Below, piece after piece: positions 8,946-16,495 of a stretch of 64,000 nucleotides of DNA. Origin of the DNA: Zhuqueibacter pondensis (GTDB lineage: Bacteria; Zhuqueibacterota; Zhuqueibacteria; Zhuqueibacterales; Zhuqueibacteraceae); NCBI GenBank assembly GCA_034505955.1, contig JAPDQK010000002.1:62001-126000 (forward strand), in the 5' to 3' direction. The notes beneath the pieces were generated by a model. It saw only the letters and a list, made by a program, of their open reading frames with translations. It did not search any database and had not been told where the DNA came from. The position numbers and the translations under genes were made by a program. Every line of letters begins with the position of its first letter. Positions within the stretch are counted from its first letter, which is position 1.

Positions 8946-9037
8946 AAAGAGTCCTCCGCAAGCGAATTTCCGATTAATCGTTCGGCGCCGGCAATTGCTT
9001 GTACGATTGCTTGATTCGAGGCGTCCGGATACTCTTT
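8946..9037 (-). promoter_or_regulatory. Possible structured leader of the lipoprotein/TonB operon
   Basis: Within the roughly 190-nt untranslated leader, AAAGAGT and ACTCTTT (8946-8952 and 9031-9037) can pair over a long distance, and inside them CAAGC/GCTTG and other short stems can form. It does not match the cobalamin box or any riboswitch consensus I know. A regulated leader is a possibility only. Confidence 0.3.
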
Positions 9038-9087
9038 AATAGAATACACGGATGAGAAAAACGGCTTTTTGTGTCGGTCTGGAACAA

Positions 9088-9116
9088 ATTTTAACACAAA
9101 ATTTTGTGAATGTCAA
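9088..9116 (-). promoter_or_regulatory. Sigma70-like promoter with palindromic operator
   Basis: On the minus strand TTGACA (9111-9116) and TAAAAT (9088-9093) are separated by exactly 17 bp. The spacer contains a perfect 14-bp palindrome, CACAAAATTTTGTG (9095-9108), well placed for a repressor. It lies upstream of the lipoprotein/TonB receptor pair, about 200 bp before the first start codon. Confidence 0.6.
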
Positions 9117-9152
9117 GCGGGAAGTCAATGAGCACCGCTTGGATGAAAATGG

Positions 9153-9180
9153 AAAAAGGCAACCCTGGGTTGCCTTTTTT
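9153..9180 (-). terminator. Intrinsic terminator after tRNA-Ala
   Basis: AAGGCAACCC/GGGTTGCCTT stem with A and T tracts on both sides, a few bases downstream of the minus-strand tRNA gene. It is nearly symmetrical and could stop transcription from either side. Confidence 0.8.
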
Positions 9181-9183
9181 ATG

Positions 9184-9257
<74 letters not shown>

Positions 9258-9322
9258 GAACCTCTGACATGCAGAATCTAAAATAAATATTCATCTTATA
9301 AAAAGCAAGCGATTTTTCGTTG

Positions 9323-10210
9323 TTATTCGGGCGTCTTTTGTTTGTCCGGCTTCGTCTCTTTCATCGGTGGTGGCGGCAGGGGAGGGACTAGGATTCGGGG
9401 TTGCTCCCTATGATAGGGTTCCATTGCTTTTTTTATGCTGTCCGCGATTTGTATTTGCAATAGGGCCTGTTTTCTCCGGGATTGGTTGCTTTCTTTCATT
9501 GCTTTTTTCAGACTGTCCGCCCATTGGAGAGTCCATTCGGCCTTTCGTAATTCAATCTTGAGCGCAGGCAACTCCCGCGCCAATTCCTTCAATGCCTCGG
9601 CTGAGGGCACGACCATGACGTTCGGCCCTTGTTCGGTAAACCGTTCCGCATGCGCGGCCGCCATTTCCGCCATGGCCGCCGAATCAATTTCTACGACAAA
9701 GTTTCGTGAGATCCGGTACAACGGGCGGGGAGGTGGCGCAAGGGATTTTCTCAAATCAGGTTCCGGCACCATCTTTTTCCAGCGATGCTCGAACTTTTCA
9801 AAAGCCTGCAGTCGTTCGCCCAGAGCATGCAAATCCTCTTCGAGCAGTCGGCGTTCGGCTCTCCTGGCTGCTTCAACTTTTTCGATTGAAGTCAACAGAC
9901 TATCAATTTCTTCCTGTTTGAGTTTTCGGCCTTCGGCGTCGGCATTGAGAACGGCCAGTGCCAACCCTTCGAGATGCTTGTCACTGACTTTGCCCTCGTA
10001 GGTTTGCTCGCGAAAGTTGGCGAACTTTTCCTGCACTCGAGATTTTTGCTCCTGCGGCACCATGGCCAGAAGCTTGTTGCCCAAAAATTCCATGGAAGCA
10101 TTCAGTACTTTATCGTCGATTTTTTCTTCCGGCGACAGCAGGAGAAAAATCACCGTCGTGATCGCCAACGCGCCCGCGAGTTTGAGCAAATTGGGAATGG
10201 CGTCCTTCAT
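9323..10210 (-). CDS. Membrane-anchored coiled-coil protein
   Basis: 295 residues. The start is ATG at 10210, with AAGGGA 7 bases upstream; a TTG five codons earlier sits in the Shine-Dalgarno. A hydrophobic segment (LLKLAGALAITTVIFLLL) at about residues 8-25 anchors it, and the rest is very charged and helical. It includes KVEAARRAERRLLEEDLHAL and repeated DSLKKAMKE/DSIKKAMEP blocks, and it ends in a proline-rich tail (ILVPPLPPPPMKETKPDKQK). The repeated DS(L/I)KKAM blocks suggest internal duplication. It has no enzyme motif; a periplasmic scaffold or stalk is plausible. Family not recognised. Confidence 0.72.
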   Translation of the reverse strand: MKDAIPNLLKLAGALAITTVIFLLLSPEEKIDDKVLNASMEFLGNKLLAMVPQEQKSRVQEKFANFREQTYEGKVSDKHLEGLALAVLNADAEGRKLKQEEIDSLLTSIEKVEAARRAERRLLEEDLHALGERLQAFEKFEHRWKKMVPEPDLRKSLAPPPRPLYRISRNFVVEIDSAAMAEMAAAHAERFTEQGPNVMVVPSAEALKELARELPALKIELRKAEWTLQWADSLKKAMKESNQSRRKQALLQIQIADSIKKAMEPYHREQPRILVPPLPPPPMKETKPDKQKTPE

Positions 10211-10797
10211 ATAAATTCCCTTCAACAGGTTTGTTATTATAGACTGCCGGGACTGCCAAAAAGTTGGCAGATCTTTTGAAATCAGCTCGTGCCTGTTTCA
10301 AATTAAACAAATTTGCGAAGAAAACAAACTATTTTCACGCCGTCGCATTCATGTTGCAGGTGCTCACCTTTTGTTTATTGTTTTGAAATCAAAATTCAAA
10401 ACGCTTAGCGCACTTCTCATTGATTGTGTCGCATGAATAAGGCATGGCCTTTCGCCTGGCGCCATGAAAAAGCGCAAGCGCTGGTGGCAGTTGGTCAGGA
10501 AAACTTTTTTTGCCTGTAAACAAATCAGTGAGATAGCATGCGCCGGCAGGAGGGAGAAAGTGCATTTTTTTATCATGGCATGCACTTTGTAGAATTTTAT
10601 CATGAACACAGAACCGATCCCGCTGCTTTGATTCTACAACTCTGTGGAGGTGAAACGCACAAAATCAACTAAAAAAATCCCTTGAGAAAACCGAAGCTTG
10701 GTTTCAGCAACCTTCGGTAGACCTGCCCATGGCCCGTTATGCCAGGGCAGGCCACAGGCCAGGGAATGAGCAACCTTTAGCCTCAAAGGATTGAGCC
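10211..10797. other. Intergenic region with hairpins upstream of the 10798 gene
   Basis: No convincing full-size gene. A 10-codon frame (GTG at about 10560) follows a strong AGGAGG and reads HFFIMACTL after the start; its significance is unclear. Between 10690 and 10797 three stems precede the next gene: CCGAAG/CTTCGG, CCTGCCC/GGGCAGG and CTCAA/TTGAG. They could form a structured 5' leader; no known riboswitch class was recognised. Confidence 0.4.
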
Positions 10798-11337
10798 ATG
10801 AAACACGGAAAGGTAGGCTTGCGTGCCCCGTCTTTCCTGAACGGCTTTATGAGGAAAACGAGGCGGATCTCGAGCTTTCGACGTGAGATCCTTGACGGAA
10901 GATCGAGATTTTTTGCACAGGTTTTTGGATGGATGCTGCTCGGGTTTATCATTGCCGGACCAAACCTACCTGGGAATGTTTCTGCGCCAAAACTGCATGC
11001 GCAAGATTCTCTTCCCATGCAACCAGCTGATCAGCAGCCTGCGGCAACTCCACAGCCGGGGGAACCCTCGCTGCCGGCAAGGACCTTTGAACCCCCACGC
11101 CGAGAGATTGTTTTACCGGATATTCGCATTCCCGCTTCTGCAAAGGCTTTTGCGATCATTGATACCACGTCCATTCTCAAACAGCAATTGGAAAATGCGG
11201 AACGCGAGCTCCGGCAATTGCAACTCGAGCGGAATCGAATCTTGAAGGCGCTCGAGCAGTTCGAGAACCGTTCACTCAAAGCCAGGAGACCGCCGCTGCA
11301 GCGATCCACCGGCTTTATCGGGCGCCCGAGCGTGTAG
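10798..11337 (+). CDS. Small membrane-anchored coiled-coil protein
   Basis: 179 residues. The N terminus is basic (about 40 residues, rich in Arg and Lys), followed by one hydrophobic segment (VFGWMLLGFIIAGPNL) and a Pro/Gln-rich linker (residues 75-100). A heptad-like coiled coil comes at about 128-160 (ILKQQLENAERELRQLQLER), and a basic tail ends the protein. AGGA lies 9 bases before the ATG. An internal ATG at 10849 would shorten the N terminus but has no Shine-Dalgarno. It has no recognised family. The preceding leader and the following multi-hairpin region are unusual for so small a gene. Confidence 0.55.
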   Translation: MKHGKVGLRAPSFLNGFMRKTRRISSFRREILDGRSRFFAQVFGWMLLGFIIAGPNLPGNVSAPKLHAQDSLPMQPADQQPAATPQPGEPSLPARTFEPPRREIVLPDIRIPASAKAFAIIDTTSILKQQLENAERELRQLQLERNRILKALEQFENRSLKARRPPLQRSTGFIGRPSV

Positions 11338-11340
11338 AAT

Positions 11341-11559
11341 GAATTTGAAGAACACAGGGAGGTGTGTTATTGGCTCGGGGGAGGCGTTCTCACGAACGCA
11401 ACCCCGTTTTGACAACCAGCACAGTTGTGCAGGTTCGCCAAACGGGGAAATATGTACCTCAACTTGTTGACTTCTCTCCAGGAGAAGCGCACACGGTGCG
11501 GTGCATGGTCGCGGGGTCCGTTTCCATCAGGGAGGTTGGAAACGGACCCTGTTTTTTTT
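11341..11559 (+). ncRNA. Multi-hairpin RNA region ending in an intrinsic terminator
   Basis: Directly after the stop codon of the preceding gene come successive stems: AACACA/TGTGTT (11351-11368), GCGTTC/GAACGC (11384-11399), CCCCGTTT/AAACGGGG (11402-11447) with an inner GCAC/GTGC, and CTTCTC/GAGAAG (11471-11487). A terminator closes the run. The density of perfect stems and the clean terminator suggest either a processed 3' UTR or a separate small RNA. It does not look like 6S, SRP, tmRNA or RNase P RNA. No promoter was identified. Confidence 0.4.
11514..11559 (+). terminator. Strong intrinsic terminator
   Basis: A 12-bp perfect stem, GGGTCCGTTTCC (11514-11525) with GGAAACGGACCC (11538-11549), is followed by TG and seven T residues. 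It ends the transcript that covers the 10798-11337 gene and the multi-hairpin region. Confidence 0.88.
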
Positions 11560-11855
11560 ATTGGGAATTTCTTCTTGCATTGATCAGAAATTGCCAATCC
11601 AGGCGCTGTCCTCAAATCCCGCCCAGACAATGCGTGTCCCCAATTCCAAAACATCGCCGTGGAATCATCCGTAATTTCCCCTTGCATCTTCTCCAAAATT
11701 GTTTAGATTGAACAACGATTCAGCCGGAAAGACCGACTTTGTTTGAAAAAATGCGAGTATGAGGTGATAGACGACCGGTCTGGCATGTATAGAGTGATTC
11801 GCGCGTTTAGTGTAATCGATCGCTTGTTCTTTCACGACGATTCGGAGAGTCTGCT
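11560..11855 (+). other. Leader/intergenic region before the Cys-rich gene
   Basis: About 300 bp with no supported gene on either strand. Short open frames are present but lack Shine-Dalgarno sites. It should contain the promoter for the following gene; no clear -35/-10 pair was recognised. Confidence 0.4.
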
Positions 11856-12728
11856 GTGCGCTATCAAAACGAATTCAAACGCATGGATGTCTTTCGCTGC
11901 CGTCATCAGAGCCACGAGCATTTCGAATACAAAGTTTCCGCGTTTCATATTCTCGATCGCAAGCAATGTTATTTGAGCGGGTGTGTTTATTATCGCTGGC
12001 GCTGCAAATTGTTTGAGAAGGGCAAGCCGTGCATTCGCGGCTACAAGCACGTCGGCCGGCTTTGTTTCGGCTGCCCGCATTTCCTCGAAGAGAAGGTCAG
12101 TAATGCGCCGGATTTGCGCATCACTTCGGAAGAATATGAAAAGTGGATCGAGCGCTACCGTGATTTTGCGGCCTGGGTCGAGAAGAAGAAAAATCGCCAG
12201 GTGCAAATTCTTGGCGTGGTTTCAGGCGTCAAGCCGCGCTTCCAACGTTTCATCTATCCCAAGCAGGATGATTTGCGCCTGCGGGGCTTCCAAATTTCCT
12301 TTTCCGAAGCCTTTGTCGACATGGATCATCTCGACGATGATTGCTATGCGGTCGTCAGCGGTGAATTTCAAGACCGGTGGCAGATCACCCCGGGCATGCG
12401 CATGGAATTTCGCGGCACGTTCACCATGAATCGCGGCCGCATCGTTTTTAATAAAGTTCGTGGCATTGAAATTGTGGAACGGGGACAGGAGCCGGCGGAA
12501 TGGACTTCCAGCAAGGCGCTGGTCGCGCGCAGTGTCGCCACTGGTTTTGCCTGGCAACCGGCGAAATGTTTGAAATGCAAATATGGCGTGCTTGCGGATG
12601 TCGAAGATCGCCGCCAGCACAAGGTTGTCGAGCGGCGCCAGCTCTATTGTTTGCAGGGTGTGTCGCATCCGGACGTTTGTCCGCTCATCCCGGGAAAGTC
12701 GATCGGAGAGGATGAGTGCCAGAAATAG
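11856..12728 (+). CDS. Cys-rich protein with a central OB-like beta domain
   Basis: 290 residues from a GTG start with GGAG 8 bases upstream; an in-frame ATG nine codons later is an alternative. The N-terminal 75 residues hold seven Cys (CRHQS; CYLSGCVYYRWRC; C; CFGC) and the C-terminal 70 hold five more (CLKCKYG; YCLQG; DVCPL; C). That pattern suits zinc or Fe-S binding. The middle (VQILGVVSGVKPRF, YAVVSGEFQDRWQITPGMRM, FRGTFTMNRGRIVFNKVRGI) looks like two OB-type beta units. No signal peptide, so probably cytosolic. A nucleic-acid-binding metalloprotein is possible but unproven; family not recognised. Confidence 0.75.
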   Translation: MRYQNEFKRMDVFRCRHQSHEHFEYKVSAFHILDRKQCYLSGCVYYRWRCKLFEKGKPCIRGYKHVGRLCFGCPHFLEEKVSNAPDLRITSEEYEKWIERYRDFAAWVEKKKNRQVQILGVVSGVKPRFQRFIYPKQDDLRLRGFQISFSEAFVDMDHLDDDCYAVVSGEFQDRWQITPGMRMEFRGTFTMNRGRIVFNKVRGIEIVERGQEPAEWTSSKALVARSVATGFAWQPAKCLKCKYGVLADVEDRRQHKVVERRQLYCLQGVSHPDVCPLIPGKSIGEDECQK

Positions 12729-12818
12729 TTGCTGGTCGGTGGGCACTCAAGATTGGTTCTCAGCAATCAACAAACAGCAATTCGCCATGAGTAATTTGGA
12801 TTTTGAGGAGGAAGGAAA

Positions 12819-15521
12819 ATGATACCCGTCCGTACTGCAACTTTTTGTCTCATTTTGTTTGTCTTTGCTGCGATCAGTTTTCCACAACAATTTCAATATT
12901 TCCCCGATGGCATTTATCGCCAGAATGTGCCGGCTCCGGAAAGTGTGCTCGGTTATGAGATCGGCGCGTACTTCACGGATCACGAGCAGATGTTGGATTA
13001 CATGTCCCGGCTTGGCGAAAGTGCTGCCGATCGCGTGCGCGTTTTTGAGATCGGCCAATCCCTCGAGCGCCGCAAAATGATTCTGGTGGTGATCTCGGCG
13101 CCGGAAAATATCGCGCGACTCGAGGAGATTCGCAGCCAAGTCGCGAAATTGAAAGATCCACGCCGGACTTCCGCCACCGAAGCCCAGGAGATTGCTCGCC
13201 GCATCCCGGCGATCGGCTGGATGAATTATGCCAACGACGGCAATGAGAGCGCCGCCTTTGAAGCGGCGATGCAAGTGGCGTATCAGCTCGCGGCTGGCGA
13301 AGATACGCTGACAAAAGCCATTTTACAGAACACGGTGACCGTCATCAATCCGGCGCATAATCCCGAAAGCCATCAGCGTTATGTTGCCTGGATGAAAGCG
13401 TCGATCGTGGGGCCGCAAGGGAATCCCGATCCCAATGCGCAGGAGCATCGTGGCGACTGGCGCATGAACACCAACTACAATCATTATCAAATCGACCTCA
13501 ACCGTGATGCCCATGCGATTACGCAACCTGAAACCGAGATCGTCGTTCGCGAGCTGCATCGCTGGAACCCGCAGGTTTTTGCGGATCACCACGGCGAGAC
13601 CAATGAATTTTTCTTTGCGCCCTATGCGCTGCCGGTGAACATGAACCTGCCGGCTGCCATCAAAGACTGGGCCGAGTTATTCGGCAAGAACAATGCGGAA
13701 GCATTCAACCGCTACCGGTGGACTTACTATGCCCGCGAGATTTTTGATCTGCATTATCCCGGTTATTGGGACAGCTATCCGGCCCTCAACGGCGCCATCG
13801 GCATGACTTACGAAACCGACGGCGGCGGCAGCAAAGGTTTGTCGTTTCGGCGTGATGATCAGAGTATTCTCACTCAACGCGAAGCCATTCATCATCACTT
13901 CATTGCTTCATTGACGACGTTGAAAACGCTCGCGGACAATCGCGAGAAGATGCTGCAATATTTCTATGATTTCCGCGCCAGCGGAATGGCAGCCGCGAAA
14001 AAGGAAACGCCCCAAGCCGTTGCGATCCGACCGGGCAAAGATCCCGGCCGCGAGGCAGAATTCATCGCGTTGATGATGAAACACCAGATCGAAGTCTATC
14101 GCGCCGAGAGCGAGTTCACCGCGGAAGCAGCCGATTACCTCAGCAAAAAGTTTCACAGCCAGCGCTTCGAGAAGGGCGTGTATCTCATTCCTTTTGACCA
14201 GCCGCAAAAGCGTTTGATTCGCGCGCTGCTCGACCCCGATTCACCGATGGAGCCGGAGTTCATGAAACGCGCTGCCGAGAAATATGAATACAACCGTACG
14301 CTCGGCGACAAAGCACCCAAGGAAGGATATGGCTTCTATGACATCACTGCGTGGTCTTTGCCGCTGACCTACGGTCTCGAGGCTTACACCTTGCGCCTGT
14401 CTCCCGCGGTGAAGACAACACGCTTGGAAACAGCGCCGGCATTCTTTCGTGGCCTCAAAGGTGGCGAGGCGCATTATGCGTATGCCTTCACTTATGAAAC
14501 CAACAACAACGCCAAATTGTTAGCCGCGCTTTTGCGGGAGAATTTTCACCTCGCGATCTCGACGCAGCCGTTTGAAACCGAAGCTGCCAAATTTCCACGC
14601 GGCAGCATCATCGCCCGGGTGGAACGCAATCCCAGCAAATTGACTCAACGCATTTCTCATCTTGCCGACAGTCTCGGCGCTGAAGTTTACCCCATTCGCA
14701 CCGCCTGGACGCCGCAGGGCATCTTTCTCGGCTCTGATCACCTGGTCAATCTCAAATCGCCGAAAGTGCTCGTGATCACCGAAGAACCGAGCAGCCAGAC
14801 GAGTTATGGCGCATTGTGGTATCTGCTCGAAAAACGCTATGGCGTCCCGTTCACTCCAATCCGGCTTGCGTATTTCTCGAATGTCAATTTGTACGAGTAT
14901 GAGGTTTTGGTTTTTCCTGACGGCTCTGCCAACGGCTACAAACGTATGCTGGAAAAAGCCGATGTTGAGAACATCAAGAATTGGATGAAACAAGGCGGCG
15001 TGTTTGTCGGCATTCGCGGCGGCGCTGTTTTCGCGACGTTGAAAGATGTGGACTTCACCACTTCGGAACGTTTGAGCGAGGCGATAACTGAAACCGAAGA
15101 AGAGTATGAAGAGGCTGTCAAAAAGCCAGCCGAAGAAGAGAAGAAAGCGCCGAAGATGGAAAAAGAAAAGATCAAAGTTGATTACACTCCCGGCGCCATC
15201 TATCTCGTCACGTTGGATACACGCCACTATCTCTCTTTGGGTTATCCCGAACGCGTGCCAGTGTTGGTGCGCTCGGATTTCATTCTCAAACCTTCACAGG
15301 AAGGCGCCAATGTGGGTTGGTTTGCAAAGGAGAATCCTCGCCTCAGCGGGTTCGCCTGGGAGAATACTGACAAGCTTTATCCCGGCAACGCCTATTTGAT
15401 CGACGAGCCGGTCGGCCGCGGCCATGCCATACTTTTTGCAGACGATCCCAACTTCCGGCTCTTTTGGCCATCACTGGATCGACTGCTGCTGAATGCGATT
15501 TTGCTGGCGCCAAGTTTTTGA
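12819..15521 (+). CDS. Secreted M14-type zinc carboxypeptidase-like protein with GATase1-like domain
   Basis: 900 residues. Signal peptide (TATFCLILFVFAAISFPQQF) and a very strong Shine-Dalgarno (GAGGAGG). An M14 peptidase domain covers about 40-380: the usual HxxE zinc motif appears as NDGNES (Asp in place of His), followed by the substrate-binding DLNRDAH. The distal His lies in FADHHGETNEFF and the catalytic Glu in GMTYETDGGGSKG. A C-terminal region from about 640 resembles a class-I glutamine amidotransferase-like fold (VLVITEEPSSQTSYGALWYL, GGVFVGIRGGAVF), interrupted by a Glu/Lys-rich insert. Proteins of this layout are common in FCB-group bacteria. Peptidase activity is expected but the altered His makes it uncertain. 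Confidence 0.88.
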   Translation: MIPVRTATFCLILFVFAAISFPQQFQYFPDGIYRQNVPAPESVLGYEIGAYFTDHEQMLDYMSRLGESAADRVRVFEIGQSLERRKMILVVISAPENIARLEEIRSQVAKLKDPRRTSATEAQEIARRIPAIGWMNYANDGNESAAFEAAMQVAYQLAAGEDTLTKAILQNTVTVINPAHNPESHQRYVAWMKASIVGPQGNPDPNAQEHRGDWRMNTNYNHYQIDLNRDAHAITQPETEIVVRELHRWNPQVFADHHGETNEFFFAPYALPVNMNLPAAIKDWAELFGKNNAEAFNRYRWTYYAREIFDLHYPGYWDSYPALNGAIGMTYETDGGGSKGLSFRRDDQSILTQREAIHHHFIASLTTLKTLADNREKMLQYFYDFRASGMAAAKKETPQAVAIRPGKDPGREAEFIALMMKHQIEVYRAESEFTAEAADYLSKKFHSQRFEKGVYLIPFDQPQKRLIRALLDPDSPMEPEFMKRAAEKYEYNRTLGDKAPKEGYGFYDITAWSLPLTYGLEAYTLRLSPAVKTTRLETAPAFFRGLKGGEAHYAYAFTYETNNNAKLLAALLRENFHLAISTQPFETEAAKFPRGSIIARVERNPSKLTQRISHLADSLGAEVYPIRTAWTPQGIFLGSDHLVNLKSPKVLVITEEPSSQTSYGALWYLLEKRYGVPFTPIRLAYFSNVNLYEYEVLVFPDGSANGYKRMLEKADVENIKNWMKQGGVFVGIRGGAVFATLKDVDFTTSERLSEAITETEEEYEEAVKKPAEEEKKAPKMEKEKIKVDYTPGAIYLVTLDTRHYLSLGYPERVPVLVRSDFILKPSQEGANVGWFAKENPRLSGFAWENTDKLYPGNAYLIDEPVGRGHAILFADDPNFRLFWPSLDRLLLNAILLAPSF

Positions 15522-15893
15522 ACATGGATATCGACCACAACAAGAATAAAACGTAACACCAAGCACCATGTGGGATGATCAACGCAGCCCCTCACAATGT
15601 GCCGCGATCACTGCAAAAGTCGGCAAACGGCAATTGTTGGGATCACGGCCAATCCCGCGGATACTGAATTTTTGTTTTGTATCTGCGACAATCTGCGTCT
15701 GGAAAATCTTCACATTCGTGAGGGTTTGCCAGGGCAGATCGAGCGGGCTTGTCAGATCCATGGGGATGCCGTCAATCGAGAATTGCCGGCAAGATGAGAG
15801 AAGCCAGTGAGGATTTTATGTCCAAGGCCAGGAAGTAGCGGAAATGATGAAAATAAAAATAGCTCCTTTGTCGGAGCTATTTTTATTTGATCG
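15522..15893. other. Intergenic region before tRNA-Leu; possible gene remnant
   Basis: No intact gene is supported. On the minus strand a 60-codon frame (15579-15761) has protein-like composition (MDLTSPLDLPWQTLTNVKIF) and stays open upstream through an LLSSC stretch resembling a lipobox. It then meets a stop and has no Shine-Dalgarno, so it may be a decayed lipoprotein gene. The tRNA terminator occupies the right end. Confidence 0.35.
15850..15889 (-). terminator. Intrinsic terminator after tRNA-Leu
   Basis: Stem AAATAAAAATAGCTCC / GGAGCTATTTTTATTT with a short loop, directly downstream of the minus-strand tRNA. Confidence 0.85.
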
Positions 15894-15978
15894 TGCCGGG
15901 AGCGAGAATCGAACTCGCACGGGATCAGCTCCCACTGGATTTTGAGTCCAGCGCGTCTACCAATTCCACCATCCCGGC
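15894..15978 (-). tRNA. tRNA-Leu (anticodon CAA)
   Basis: 85-nt minus-strand gene. Acceptor GCCGGGA/TCCCGGC, D arm with TGGTAGACGC, anticodon stem CTGGA/TCCAG around loop CTCAAAA (anticodon CAA). It has a long class-II variable arm (TGGGAGCTGATCCCG) and T arm GAGTTCGATTCTC. Discriminator A. It reads UUG. Confidence 0.95.
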
Positions 15979-16052
15979 AGACTGTTTCCCTCAGGACAGA
16001 TATAATATAATAAAATTCAATTTTAGAGTCAAGCAACAAATCAAGATGGTCG

Positions 16053-16211
16053 TATGGCCTCAGTTATAGGTGGAAAACTAATTTGTCATGCCGGAGGCAT
16101 CCTACGGACGTAGTCTTGTTATGATCAAGAACAGTGCTGGTTTGAAACAAGATTCCTACGGACGCAGTCTTTCAGAATGACATTTTTCTCCACCTGGAAT
16201 TGAGGCATTAC
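16053..16211. repeat. MITE-like palindromic element with flanking 9-bp direct repeats
   Basis: Imperfect terminal inverted repeats GCCTCAgTTatAGGTGG (from 16057) and CCACCTggAATTGAGGC (to 16207) bracket the element. Its core is TGTCATGCCGGAGGCATCC...CCTACGGACGCAGTC...AGAATGACAT. The 9-mer AGATGGTCG occurs on both sides (16044-16052 and 16212-16220), as expected for a target-site duplication. No coding capacity. Confidence 0.55.
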
Positions 16212-16260
16212 AGATGGTCGCAATGCCTGACTTGCTGGTGGAATAGATCATTCCCACGGA

Positions 16261-16310
16261 TGTCATTCTGTAATGACTGCGTTCGTAGGCGACACCCGTA
16301 GGGAATTTTC
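16261..16310. repeat. Partial copy of the CCTACGG intergenic repeat family
   Basis: TGTCATTCTGTAATGACTGC, GTTCGTAGG and CCCGTAGGGAAT resemble, in shuffled form, the core seen in the adjacent element and at 30932, 40470, 45725, 45940 and 49794. Confidence 0.5.
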
Positions 16311-16495
16311 TCGAGTATCAGAACAGTGCTCATGTTGGTGAAGATGCTTGCGGGCATGAGACAACCGTGGCATTGCATTTTTGTGGATTTTTTTGTTGTA
16401 TCTTTCTCTGTGAATTGCTATTATTATTTTTTCTTTTTGAACACGAATTTGTTTGTCATTGCTGTGACTTTCGAAGGAGCTTGCATCGCGCTTCC

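Larger units (their letters stand above)
15979..16495. other. Intergenic region carrying palindromic repeat elements
   Basis: About 520 bp between tRNA-Leu and the helicase gene. It holds a MITE-like element (16053-16211) and a second partial copy of the CCTACGG repeat family (16261-16310). The last 180 bp upstream of the helicase are T-rich and probably contain its promoter; a hydrophobic frame extending the helicase upstream there has no start support. Confidence 0.6.

Noticed and set aside
8915..9097. 60-codon minus-strand frame before the lipoprotein gene
   Set aside because: Overlaps the promoter and leader; no ribosome-binding site.
10620..10797. Cyclic-di-GMP or cobalamin riboswitch
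   Set aside because: Short matches only; the conserved core elements of those classes are not present.
14520..15227. 235-codon minus-strand open frame
   Set aside because: Lies antisense within the M14/GATase-like gene; no Shine-Dalgarno and no recognisable domain.
16367..16495. Upstream extension of the helicase frame
   Set aside because: Cys/Phe-rich non-native sequence without a ribosome-binding site; the helicase Q motif follows directly after ATG 16496.
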